Part shown: piece by piece, positions 10,945 through 18,639 of the stretch
Layout: every line of letters begins with the position of its first letter
How positions within the stretch are numbered: the first letter of the stretch is position 1
Source: Roseiarcus sp963779095
GTDB taxonomy: Bacteria > Pseudomonadota > Alphaproteobacteria > Rhizobiales > Beijerinckiaceae
Length of the DNA: 64,000 bases
Direction of reading: 5' to 3'
Assembly: GCA_963779095.1 (NCBI GenBank)
Contig: CAVZWU010000012.1
Span: 62,001 to 126,000, forward strand
Program-made: the position numbers and the translations under genes
The notes under the pieces: generated by a model
What the model saw: only the letters and a program-made list of their open reading frames with translations
Database searches by the model: none
What the model was told of the DNA's origin: nothing

Positions 10945-11448
10945 ATGAAGGCCAAGGAAGCCGAACCCGCAAAGGCGGCGGAATGGGCTTCGCCGCCGGT
11001 GATGGAGGTGACGGCCGAGCAACTGGCGCAGGTGCTTGCCTCCTCGGCTTTCAACGTTCGGCAGCTCGCGGTCAATGGCGTGATCCGGAAGACCGGGCCG
11101 GGGCGCTATCCGCTGTTCGCGTCGGTCCGCGCCTATTGCGAGCACTTGCGCGCCCTTGCGACCGGCCGCGGCGAGGGCACGCCGGCGGCGGAGCGGAAGC
11201 GTCTCGCGTCGGCGCAGGCCGATCTGGCGGAGCTGAAGGTGCGGCGGCTGTCGGGCGAGCTGCTTTCCGCCGCCGACGTGAAAAGCGAGTGGATTTCTGT
11301 TATAAGGGCGACGCGCGCTCGCCTGCTGGGGGTTTCAAGTCGGATCGGCGCGCATCTGACAGCGCATGATGTCGCGGTGATTGACGCCGAGATACGCGAG
11401 GCGCTGACCGAGCTGGCCGGCGATGAAATTGAGCCAACGCTTACGTAA
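10945..11448 (+). CDS. Small terminase subunit, lambda Nu1-like
   Basis: DNA-packaging protein that recognises the packaging site and hands DNA to the large terminase. 167 residues with an N-terminal winged-helix segment (VTAEQLAQVLASSAFNVRQL, then RYPLFASVRAYCEHL) as in Nu1. A helical middle follows with the family signature AAERKRLASAQADLAELKVRR, then a helical C-terminus. It overlaps the portal gene by 26 bases. In lambda-like phages the large subunit follows directly; here it is displaced to 15311, after the capsid genes. Confidence 0.8.
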   Translation: MKAKEAEPAKAAEWASPPVMEVTAEQLAQVLASSAFNVRQLAVNGVIRKTGPGRYPLFASVRAYCEHLRALATGRGEGTPAAERKRLASAQADLAELKVRRLSGELLSAADVKSEWISVIRATRARLLGVSSRIGAHLTAHDVAVIDAEIREALTELAGDEIEPTLT

Positions 11449-12790
11449 CGCCGTCCGGGGCCTGGCCGGGCGGTCGTACGATGCGGCTGGGCACAGCGGA
11501 CGCTGGCCGCTCGGGGCCCAAATGCGCAGCCCTATGTCCGAGGCCCTGGCGGCGCGGGCCGGATATCTCGCCGAGAATTCTCCCTACGGCGCGGCCATCG
11601 TGCGCGCCTGGGAGGACAATCTGATCGCCGACGGGCCAAGCCTCCTGTTCGCTGACAAGCGGATCCTGGAGGCCTGGAACGCCTGGTGGGGGCAAGCCGA
11701 CGCCGAGGGCCTGACCGATCTCGGCGGCCTGCTCAGGCGCGCCGCTCGCTCGCTGGTGACGGCTGGCGAGGCGTTCCTGGTCGAGCAGGTCGACGACGAT
11801 GGGCTGAGGCTGAGGCTCGTCAATCCCGAGCAGGTGGACGGGACGAAGAACTTCCTGCTCAGCGACGGGGCGCGGATCGTCTCGGGGATCGAGCTCGACG
11901 GCGACGGCCGAAGACTGGCCTACTGGATCCTGCCGGTTGCGCCCGACAATCCGCTCGGAGGAGCCGAGCCGGTTTCGCAACGGGTCGAGGCCGCGAGCGT
12001 CCACCACATTTTCGATCCGCCGCATCCTGGCAGCGTGCGCGGCCGATCGTGGCTTTCGGCGGCGGCTACACGGGCCATCGAGGTCGACGGCTTGGAAGAC
12101 GCCTTGCTGGTCAAGGCGAAAATCTCGGCCTTGTTCTGCGGCTTCATTTCGGGCTCAGGCGAAACCGACTTTGCGCCGACGGCGGAGAACGGCGGCAAAC
12201 CGGCCCTGTCGATGGAGCCCGGCGTGCTGCGTGTGCTGCCGGTAGACACCACCGTGACCTTCCCGAATCCGCCGAGCCTGGACGGCGCCCCCGACTTCCT
12301 TCGCTCGCAGGTGCGCAGCCTCGCGGCCGCGAGCGGCGTGCCCTACGAGCTGATCGGCGCCGACATGAGCCAGACGAACTTTTCGTCCGCCCGGCTGGGC
12401 CTCGGCGAGTTCCGCGCCAGGGTTGGCGCGATCCGGAAGACTTTGCTGTCGCCGGCCCTGGCCCGGATTTTCCGCCGCTTCGTTGCGCTCGAGATCGTGG
12501 CGGGCCGCCTGGCCGCCGACATGGACGCGCTCGAGGAACCGGTTTTCTTGTGGCCTGGCTGGGCCGCGATCGATCCCGAAGGGGAAACGAAGGCCGACAT
12601 CTTGTCGGTTGCCGCCGGCTTCCGCAGCCGCCCCGAGATCATTGCCGCAAGAGGCCGCGATCCCGACGAGGTGGCGGCGGAGATCCGTGATGATCCGGCC
12701 GGCCTGCCGCCGATGAAACTGAACGTGATCGTTGGCGGCTTCGGCTCCGCGGGCGCGGGCGGAGATGGAGTGCAATCAAATGTCGCTTAG
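11423..12790 (+). CDS. Phage portal protein, lambda family
   Basis: Forms the dodecameric ring at the head vertex through which DNA is pumped. 455 residues with typical blocks: GPLGAQMRSPMSEALAARAGY-like N-terminus, NSPYGAAIVRAWEDNLI, LRLVNPEQVDG, VHHIFDPPHPGSVRGRSW, and FSSARLGLGEFRAR in the C-terminal half. Length is somewhat shorter than lambda gpB (533), as in many alphaproteobacterial relatives. It overlaps small terminase upstream and the protease/capsid gene downstream (11 bases), consistent with a compact head operon. Confidence 0.92.
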   Translation: MKLSQRLRNAVRGLAGRSYDAAGHSGRWPLGAQMRSPMSEALAARAGYLAENSPYGAAIVRAWEDNLIADGPSLLFADKRILEAWNAWWGQADAEGLTDLGGLLRRAARSLVTAGEAFLVEQVDDDGLRLRLVNPEQVDGTKNFLLSDGARIVSGIELDGDGRRLAYWILPVAPDNPLGGAEPVSQRVEAASVHHIFDPPHPGSVRGRSWLSAAATRAIEVDGLEDALLVKAKISALFCGFISGSGETDFAPTAENGGKPALSMEPGVLRVLPVDTTVTFPNPPSLDGAPDFLRSQVRSLAAASGVPYELIGADMSQTNFSSARLGLGEFRARVGAIRKTLLSPALARIFRRFVALEIVAGRLAADMDALEEPVFLWPGWAAIDPEGETKADILSVAAGFRSRPEIIAARGRDPDEVAAEIRDDPAGLPPMKLNVIVGGFGSAGAGGDGVQSNVA

Positions 12791-14045
12791 AGAACGTTTA
12801 ATAGCACATGTGCAATTGCCGCCGAGCGTGGGTCCGCTCGCGACCCGCGCCGCCGAGCCTGGCGCGCTCCTGACCCGCGCCATAGCGGTCAGGGCCAACA
12901 GCTTCGACGCTACGGCCCGAACCTTCGCCGGCGCGGTCCTCGCGACTGCGGCGCCCGTCAGGCGGCGGGGCTTTACCGAAGTCCTCGACCTCGCTGGCGC
13001 GCAGTTGCCGGAGGGGCTGCCGCTTGTGCTCGATCATCGTGACAACGTTCGGGACACCGTTGGGCGGATGACGAACCTTCGCGTCGTGAACGGCGAGCTT
13101 CTCGGCGACGGCCGGCTGACGGCGGACGCCTCAGTGGACTGGCTGGCGGCGCGCATCGCCGACGGAACGGTCGCGGCCCTGAGCGTCGGCTACACGGTCG
13201 GCCGCTGGCGCGACGACGCCAACAATACGCGCACCGCCGTCGACTGGACGCCTCGCCATGCGGCGATCGTCTCTTCGCCGGCCGACGATCGCGCCCGCAT
13301 CCGGTCTTCGGACGATGGCGACGACGATAATCGCGACGATCGCGCCCGCATCCGCGGCCTGGCGCGCGCTCTCGGCCTGTCACGTGAGGTGGAAGAGCGG
13401 GCGATGAACGAGGCGTGGTCAGATCAGGAGCTCATGGACGCAGTGCTGGCGCGCGGCCGGGCGGCCGGCGAGGTGCGCTCCACGCGCGCCCACACGACGC
13501 TCGACGATCCCGAAACCTATCGCCGGGCCGCTGTCGACAGCCTTGTCTCGCGCACGACCGGAGTAGCGCCGCAGGGGCCGGCGATCGAGTTGGCGGGGCT
13601 GAGCTGGGTCGAGTTCCATCGCCGCCACCTGCGCCGCTCCGGGCAGAGCGTGGCGGGGCTTTCCGATCAGGAAGTCATCCACCGCGCGCTCTCGACGAGC
13701 GATCTTCCTCTGATCGCCGGCGACGCCTTCGGGATCTCGCTCCGGCGAACCTATGAGGCGGCGCTGTCGCCGATCACGGCCGTCTTCGGGACGCGCGTGC
13801 TCGCAGATTTCCGGCCGTGGACGGAGGCGCTGGTCGATTGGACGACGCTTTCCGTCGACAAGGTGAATGAGCTTGGCGAGTACAAGTCGTCCTATGTCTC
13901 GGAGAGCGGCGAGAGCTATCGGCTGTACAGCATTGGCGGCATCACCGGCGTTTCGCGCCAGGCCTGGGTCAACCGGGCCGGCGCGCTGACCGATCTATCC
14001 GGCATGCACGGGCGCCGCATGGCCGCCGACGTTTCCGACCCATGA
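12780..14045 (+). CDS. Prohead protease / major capsid protein fusion, N-terminal part
   Basis: Start chosen at ATG 12780 (MSLRERLIAH), preceded by GGAG and overlapping the portal stop. Residues about 45-165 form an HK97-type prohead protease: LDHRDN carries the likely catalytic His (about 86) and ALSVGYTVG the likely Ser (about 135). An Asp/Arg-rich linker (about 175-205) leads into a major capsid domain (YKSSYVSESGESYRLYSIGGI). The frame ends at TGA 14043-14045. The remaining capsid residues continue in another frame from ATG 14042. In relatives, protease and capsid are one polypeptide of about 600-650 residues, and the two parts here sum to about 585. Confidence 0.82.
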   Translation: MSLRERLIAHVQLPPSVGPLATRAAEPGALLTRAIAVRANSFDATARTFAGAVLATAAPVRRRGFTEVLDLAGAQLPEGLPLVLDHRDNVRDTVGRMTNLRVVNGELLGDGRLTADASVDWLAARIADGTVAALSVGYTVGRWRDDANNTRTAVDWTPRHAAIVSSPADDRARIRSSDDGDDDNRDDRARIRGLARALGLSREVEERAMNEAWSDQELMDAVLARGRAAGEVRSTRAHTTLDDPETYRRAAVDSLVSRTTGVAPQGPAIELAGLSWVEFHRRHLRRSGQSVAGLSDQEVIHRALSTSDLPLIAGDAFGISLRRTYEAALSPITAVFGTRVLADFRPWTEALVDWTTLSVDKVNELGEYKSSYVSESGESYRLYSIGGITGVSRQAWVNRAGALTDLSGMHGRRMAADVSDP

Positions 14046-14536
14046 AGGACGGAACGGCGGTGTTCGCCACCGCCAGGTCGAACATCGCGACCTTGCACAC
14101 GACCACCCTTACGACGCTGATCGACGAGCTCCTGGCTGCGCGGGCGGCCGCCTCTCGGCGCCGCGGCGCGGGCAACGTGCAGATTGGCGTCACGCCGAGC
14201 CTGTGGGCGATCGCGCCGGAGTTCGAGGGCACGGCCATCAAAGCGCTGGCTTCGGTCGGCGCGACCATGGTCTCCGACGTCAATCCGCTCGCGGGCAAGC
14301 TCACGACCATCGTCGAGCCGCGGCTTTCCGATCCGGCGCGGAGCTATCTGATCGCGCCGCCGGCGACGATGGAGGTCGCGGTGCGGGTTGGCCTGGCCGG
14401 CGCGGGCGGGCCGATGACCGAATCGCGTTGGGGCTTCGAGAAGGATGCGGTCGAGTTCAAGATCCGCAATGACCTCGGCTTCGGCTGGTTAGATTGGCGA
14501 TCCTGGACGAGGCTCGACCATGAGGCGGGGACGTGA
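14042..14536 (+). CDS. Major capsid protein, C-terminal part (split from protease-capsid fusion)
   Basis: 164 residues beginning MKDGTAVFATARSN, the place where the capsid domain of the fusion protein normally runs on (DG-x-ALF-x-H-x-N-like motif). Further blocks are NVQIGVTPSLWAIAPEFEG and ESRWGFEKDAVEFKIRNDLG. The ATG sits inside the stop of the upstream part (ATGA). Either the capsid is made from two coupled polypeptides, or a small deletion has broken one gene. About 10-20 residues usually found at this junction seem to be missing, which favours a deletion. Confidence 0.75.
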   Translation: MKDGTAVFATARSNIATLHTTTLTTLIDELLAARAAASRRRGAGNVQIGVTPSLWAIAPEFEGTAIKALASVGATMVSDVNPLAGKLTTIVEPRLSDPARSYLIAPPATMEVAVRVGLAGAGGPMTESRWGFEKDAVEFKIRNDLGFGWLDWRSWTRLDHEAGT

Positions 14537-14769
14537 CGACGACCGTCGATGTCGCGACGCTGCGGGCCGATCTTGAGCAATTGCAGCGCGCGCGCTGGGG
14601 CGGAACGAACACCGTCACCTATCAGGGCAACGGGACCTCCCGCTCGGTCACGTACAAAACCGACGCACAGATGGCGGCGGCGCTGACCGACCTCTCGGCG
14701 AAGCTCGCCGAGGCCGAAGGCGTTCTGCAGCCTCGCTCGTTTCAAGTTTTCTCATCTAAGGGTTGGTGA
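14533..14769 (+). CDS. gpW-like head-tail joining protein
   Basis: 78 residues from GTG 14533, overlapping the capsid stop (GTGA). The sequence has the small joiner pattern: N-terminal helix LRADLEQLQRARW, a beta hairpin NTVTYQGN...SVTYKT and a second helix MAAALTDLSAKLAEAEG. In lambda, gpW completes the head and creates the platform for tail attachment. It is the last head-maturation protein needed before a tail is added, which matters because no tail genes follow. Confidence 0.72.
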   Translation: MTTTVDVATLRADLEQLQRARWGGTNTVTYQGNGTSRSVTYKTDAQMAAALTDLSAKLAEAEGVLQPRSFQVFSSKGW

Positions 14770-14772
14770 CAC

Positions 14773-15105
14773 ATGCGCAATTTTGTTCAACCGGGCGAAA
14801 CGCTAACGCTCGTTGCGCCCGCGGCGGTGAAATCCGGCGACGTGGTGATAGTCGGCGGCCTGGCCGGCGTGGCGGCCTATGACGCGGCTGAGGGCGCCGA
14901 GGTCGAGACGCAACTTTGCGGCGTGTTCGACTTACCGAAGGGCGCGGACGTGCTGGCGCCAGGCGCGCTGGCGTTTTGGGACGGCGCGAAAGTTGTTGCC
15001 GCCGCCGGCGTCGACGACGTCAATCGGCTGCTCGGCGCTGTCGTAGCCGCCGCTGGCGCCGACGTTGGGGTTTGCCGGGTGAGGCTGAACGGCGTCGCCG
15101 CCTGA
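14773..15105 (+). CDS. DUF2190 family capsid decoration/stabilising protein
   Basis: 110 residues of mostly beta-sheet character starting MRNFVQPGETLTL, a signature of DUF2190 proteins (often annotated RecA/RadA-like by mistake). Further family features are VKSGDVVIVGGLAGVA and VDDVNRLLGAVVAAA. In phages with HK97-fold heads these sit beside the capsid gene and are thought to cement the shell. Closely follows gpW (3-base gap), so part of the head operon. Confidence 0.8.
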   Translation: MRNFVQPGETLTLVAPAAVKSGDVVIVGGLAGVAAYDAAEGAEVETQLCGVFDLPKGADVLAPGALAFWDGAKVVAAAGVDDVNRLLGAVVAAAGADVGVCRVRLNGVAA

Positions 15106-15119
15106 ACGAGGGTCGGGAG

Positions 15120-15234
15120 TTCCCGTGGTTGTGACAAACGACCACGGGAAAGAGGACCGTCTGGTGGCACATTTGTGCCAGCGCCCTCCCCGGTTTCAGG
15201 GCTTTCCGACCATCAGGTGGCACATTTTGTGCCA
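15120..15234. promoter_or_regulatory. Hairpin plus two near-identical palindromes upstream of large terminase
   Basis: The 205-base gap before the large terminase holds three inverted repeats. TTCCCGTGGT (15120-15129) pairs with ACCACGGGAA (15141-15150) around an 11-base loop. Two copies of TGGCACA-n-TGTGCCA follow at 15165-15180 (2-base centre) and 15218-15234 (3-base centre), each preceded by GG. No T-run follows any of them, so simple intrinsic terminators are unlikely. They fit operator sites for a dimeric repressor, or part of a packaging (cos) region. Confidence 0.5.
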
Positions 15235-15310
15235 AACGGCGTAGCCGCCTGGTGAACTAATCGGAAGCTGGTAGGGACTGGCCAATTAAGTCGGCCCCAG
15301 GGGCTGAGTT

Positions 15311-17083
15311 GTGACGACCCTCGCTGAGCTCCGTCAAGCCGCCTTCGCCGCCCTTCGCCCGCCGCAGCGGTTGCCGCTCAGCGCGTGGATCGAGCGCCGC
15401 CTGGTGCTGCCCGAGGGAACCAGCGCCCAGCCCGGCAAGGTCAGGCTTTGGCCCTATCAGCGCGAAATCGCCGACGCGATCTCTGACGGAGAGATCGAGC
15501 GCGTGACGCTGGTCAAGGCGGTGCGTGTCGGTTTTACGACGCTTTTGACCGGCGCGATCGGCGGTTTCGTGAGCAACGAACCGTGTCCCGTGTTGTGTCT
15601 GCTGCCGACCGAGGCCGATGCGCGCGATTACGTCGTCTCGGACATCGAGCCGATCTTTCAGGCGACGCCGGCGCTCAGGGGCGCGCTGTCGGCCGATATC
15701 GAGGAAGGCGAGCGCAACACGCTGCTGCATCGCCGTTTTCCCGGCGGCTCGCTCAAGGTCGTGGCCGCCAAGGCGCCGAGAAACCTCCGCCGCCATACCG
15801 CCCGCGTGCTCATCGTGGACGAGGCGGACGCCTGCGAGACCGGAGCCGAAGGCAACCCGATCCGGCTGGCCGAGCGGCGCACCATGAGCTTCGCCAACAG
15901 GAAAATCATTGTCGGCTCGACACCGATATTTGAGGAAACGAGCCACGTCCTGCGCGCCTACGGCGAGAGCGACGCGCGCGTCTTCGAATGCCCGTGCCCG
16001 GCCTGCGGCGCGTTCACGGAAATCCTTTGGCAGCATATCGAGTGGCAGCCCGAGCGGCCCGAGACCGCGGCCTTTCGCTGCCCGCACTGTGCGGGCCTGA
16101 TCGCGCACAGGCAAAAGCCCGCGATGGTCGAAGCTGGCCGCTGGCGGGCGACGGCGCCCGACGTGCAAAGCCATGCGGGCTTCCGGCTCAACGCGCTCGT
16201 TTCCCCCCACGTCAATGCGAGCTGGCCCAAGCTCGCCGAGGAATTCCTGCGGGCCAAGGACGATCCGAGCGAGTTGCAAGTTTTCGTCAATACGATTTTG
16301 GCGCAGGGCTGGCAGGCGCCAGGCGAGGACGTGGACGAGAGCGCGCTCGCCGGCCGCGCCGAGCCGTTCGGGCTCGACCGCATCCCGCCCGAGGTCCTGG
16401 TCGTCACGGCCGGCGTTGACACGCAAGATGACCGGCTCGAGATCACGCTTTGCGGCTGGACGCGAGCGAGCGAATGCCTGGTGCTGGCGCATATCGTGCT
16501 TTGGGGCGCGCATGACGATGATATGACATGGGCGGAGCTCGACGAGCTGTTGCGGACCCGATGGCCTCACCCGCACGGCGGACGCCTCAAGGTCGACGCG
16601 TGCGCGATCGACGCCGGCGACGGCCAGCACTACGACAAGGTTTTGTCTTTCGCTCACCCGCGCGCCTCGCGCCGCGTGATGGCGATCAAGGGCGCGAGCG
16701 GAACCCGCCCGGCCATCCTGGTAAGCCGATCGAAGGTGAGGGGCGGCCGGCTGTGGATTGTCGGCGTCGACGGGCTCAAGTCGACGATTTTCGACCGTCT
16801 GCAGCGCGGCCGAATGATTCGCTTCTCGGATAGTCTGGAGCCGATCTTCTACGAGCAATTGTCATCCGAGCGGCGGGTCGTGCGCTATCGCAGAGGCCAG
16901 CCGGTTCGACGGTTCGAGCGAATCACCGGCCGGCGGTCTGAGGCGCTCGATTGTTTGACCTATGCCTTCGGCGCGAGGTCAGCCGTCGCGGTCCAGCTCG
17001 ATCAGCGGGCGCAGGAGCTGACCCAGAGCATCCCGCCGGCGAAAGCGCCCAGCCTCCACAAGAGCCAGTGGATGAGCCGCTGA
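15311..17083 (+). CDS. Large terminase subunit, lambda GpA family
   Basis: ATPase-nuclease that pumps and cuts DNA at the portal. 590 residues from GTG 15311. N-terminal ATPase has the deviant Walker A typical of GpA (VKAVRVGFTTLL, about 66-77) and Walker B VLIVDEADA (about 166). A zinc-finger pair (CPCPACG and CPHCAG, about 227-260) follows. The nuclease domain begins VTAGVDTQDDRLEI (first acidic residue), with DACAIDAGDGQH and the C-terminal RRSEALDCLTYAFGA. Length is close to lambda gpA (641). Its place after, not before, the portal and capsid genes is unusual for lambda-like head operons. Confidence 0.92.
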   Translation: MTTLAELRQAAFAALRPPQRLPLSAWIERRLVLPEGTSAQPGKVRLWPYQREIADAISDGEIERVTLVKAVRVGFTTLLTGAIGGFVSNEPCPVLCLLPTEADARDYVVSDIEPIFQATPALRGALSADIEEGERNTLLHRRFPGGSLKVVAAKAPRNLRRHTARVLIVDEADACETGAEGNPIRLAERRTMSFANRKIIVGSTPIFEETSHVLRAYGESDARVFECPCPACGAFTEILWQHIEWQPERPETAAFRCPHCAGLIAHRQKPAMVEAGRWRATAPDVQSHAGFRLNALVSPHVNASWPKLAEEFLRAKDDPSELQVFVNTILAQGWQAPGEDVDESALAGRAEPFGLDRIPPEVLVVTAGVDTQDDRLEITLCGWTRASECLVLAHIVLWGAHDDDMTWAELDELLRTRWPHPHGGRLKVDACAIDAGDGQHYDKVLSFAHPRASRRVMAIKGASGTRPAILVSRSKVRGGRLWIVGVDGLKSTIFDRLQRGRMIRFSDSLEPIFYEQLSSERRVVRYRRGQPVRRFERITGRRSEALDCLTYAFGARSAVAVQLDQRAQELTQSIPPAKAPSLHKSQWMSR

Positions 17084-17124
17084 CGCGGGGTTAATTTTCC
17101 CCCGCGTATCTGCAGCGTGTCTTA

Positions 17125-17466
17125 TTGCGATGGAACACAAATGTGAGTTGCCAGTTTGCAACCGTACTTGTTTCCTGTTGCAGATTGCAAAGAAGGGGAA
17201 TCAACCCTTTGCCTGGCCCGTTCCTCAGTTCTGCCGACGTGCACGCAACCGACAATCCAAAGCATTTTTCATGCGGGGTGTCCGTGATCGGCCTCCCCCC
17301 AGGCCATTTCCCTGGAACGATGGAAACGGACCTCTGCAACGGAGACCCCCTTTACCTCGATCATGCAATCTACGATGGCGGTTACTTCGTGGGCGTAGCC
17401 TATCGGCAGAGCGGCGGTTGCAGGGTTTCGGTTTTCATTGACTTAAGGCCGCCCAAAGACGGTTAG
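17125..17466 (+). CDS. Doubtful small ORF
   Basis: The stretch 17084-17626 has no clear gene. One open frame of 113 residues ends HAIYDGGYFVGVAYRQSGG...FIDLRPPKDG, and only its C-terminal third looks protein-like. The upstream part is Cys-rich with poor codon bias for this genome. TTGCA/TGCAA elements near 17156-17190 could be regulatory. It may be a remnant or non-coding. Confidence 0.25.
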   Translation: MRWNTNVSCQFATVLVSCCRLQRRGINPLPGPFLSSADVHATDNPKHFSCGVSVIGLPPGHFPGTMETDLCNGDPLYLDHAIYDGGYFVGVAYRQSGGCRVSVFIDLRPPKDG

Positions 17467-17626
17467 TTGCCGACGGAGGCACCCAACAGCGCTCGGAAAC
17501 ACGTGGATTTCCTCGCCTGCGTCCTGGCGGTCGACGAGCTGTCCCACGTTTCGTCCCATAACGTCCCCTCCGACCCCTTAAGGCGCGCAGGGCGCCCGGC
17601 GTTGACAAAACGACGGCCTAACTATA

Positions 17627-18304
17627 ATGTTAGGTCCCATGCGCCGGGTCCCATACCAAGCCTGCCTCAGACTCTTCAACCGGAACGCAGCCGCAATTGA
17701 TGTCGCGCGCGGCCGCGGCGAGGTCGCGCTCGCCTTCGGCAGAGAGAAGCCGGACGTCCCCGGCGAATACTGGGATATGGACATCGTCGCTATGGCGTTG
17801 GTCGACCGCTTGACGAGGTTTTTTCAAAACCGACGAGACGCCGCTGAGATCGTGAGGAGTTTTTGGCCCCAATGGACGGTCGCGCTCGCCCTCGCCGAGG
17901 ACGCGAATGAGAACGACGCCGGCCTGTTTTACATCGGCGCCCATGACTTCGACGGCCGAGCCAAGGTGATCCGCGTCGGCTCCTTCGACGAAGTCACGAA
18001 GACTTTCCTCGCGATGCCGGTCGACAAGCGGCCAAGGGTTCATTTCTACGTGGACGTTTGGGAGGTGGTGGAGGCTGTTCGTGCGGCGGCGAAGCGCGAA
18101 GACATCGAGCTCGACGAGCGGTTTTTCTATTCCCTCGACGATCCCCGCTTCGAAGCCACATTCATCGAGGAGGCGCGCAAACACAGCGACCGCATCAAGC
18201 GCGAGAAGAGGGCGGGCAAGCCGCGCGCCGCGAAGGCCACAGCGCCATCACCCGCAGACATCCTGGCGCTCATGGCCGAGGTGCGGGGGATGACGTTGCA
18301 ATGA
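17627..18304 (+). CDS. Conserved-looking hypothetical protein
   Basis: 225 residues (ATG 17627, or 17639 giving MRRVPYQACLR). The N-terminal 25 residues have the form of a helix-turn segment (FNRNAAAIDVARGRGEVAL). The rest is mixed alpha/beta with a charged, Lys/Arg-rich end (KHSDRIKREKRAGKPRAAK). No family recognised. Its stop overlaps the start of the next gene (ATGA at 18301), so it belongs to a short operon leading into the integrase gene. A role in integration control is possible but unproven. Confidence 0.55.
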   Translation: MLGPMRRVPYQACLRLFNRNAAAIDVARGRGEVALAFGREKPDVPGEYWDMDIVAMALVDRLTRFFQNRRDAAEIVRSFWPQWTVALALAEDANENDAGLFYIGAHDFDGRAKVIRVGSFDEVTKTFLAMPVDKRPRVHFYVDVWEVVEAVRAAAKREDIELDERFFYSLDDPRFEATFIEEARKHSDRIKREKRAGKPRAAKATAPSPADILALMAEVRGMTLQ

Positions 18305-18639
18305 TCGAGCTCCAACGCGAGGAGCTGGCATGCGCGGGCTTTCGGCGGGCGAACGACGACTGGGACACACGACTGTGGTTCCCGGACGCCGGCGACCTCG
18401 CGAAGGCCCTGCCGGCGCGGCGCCGCGAGCGCAAGCCGTCGCTCGCCAGCCAACTCAAACAGGTCTGGAAAGCCGCGAAAGACGCGGGCGTTTCTGTCGT
18501 CGTGACGATCGAGGGCGTCGGCAAAGTGACAGCTCAGCCCGCCCGCGCGGCGGACCTGCCGCCGGACATCCTCGGCGCCGGCGAGATGAACGAATGGGAT
18601 CGAGACCTTGGCACGCATCCGCCTGAAGTACGTCAATAG
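18301..18639 (+). CDS. Small hypothetical protein preceding integrase
   Basis: 112 residues starting at ATG 18301 inside the stop of the upstream gene. Contains LASQLKQVWKAAKDAGVSV and TIEGVGKVTAQPARA, so probably one helix followed by beta strands. Overlaps the integrase start by 32 bases. No domain recognised. The tight overlaps on both sides are the main reason to accept it. Confidence 0.6.
   Translation: MIELQREELACAGFRRANDDWDTRLWFPDAGDLAKALPARRRERKPSLASQLKQVWKAAKDAGVSVVVTIEGVGKVTAQPARAADLPPDILGAGEMNEWDRDLGTHPPEVRQ

Noticed and set aside
10744..11448. cos packaging site near the small terminase
   Set aside because: No recognisable cosN/cosB pattern could be identified by eye; left open rather than claimed.
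15120..15150. Intrinsic terminator at the 10-bp hairpin
   Set aside because: No T-run follows on either strand and the loop is large.
15165..15234. Sigma-54 promoter (TGGCAC-N5-TTGC) at the palindromes
   Set aside because: TGGCAC is present but the -12 element is not at the required spacing; the dyad symmetry explains the sequence better.
15257..16858. Long minus-strand open frame (about 530 residues) across the large terminase
   Set aside because: Antisense shadow; composition is Arg/Asp/His-rich with no motif, while the plus strand has all terminase motifs.
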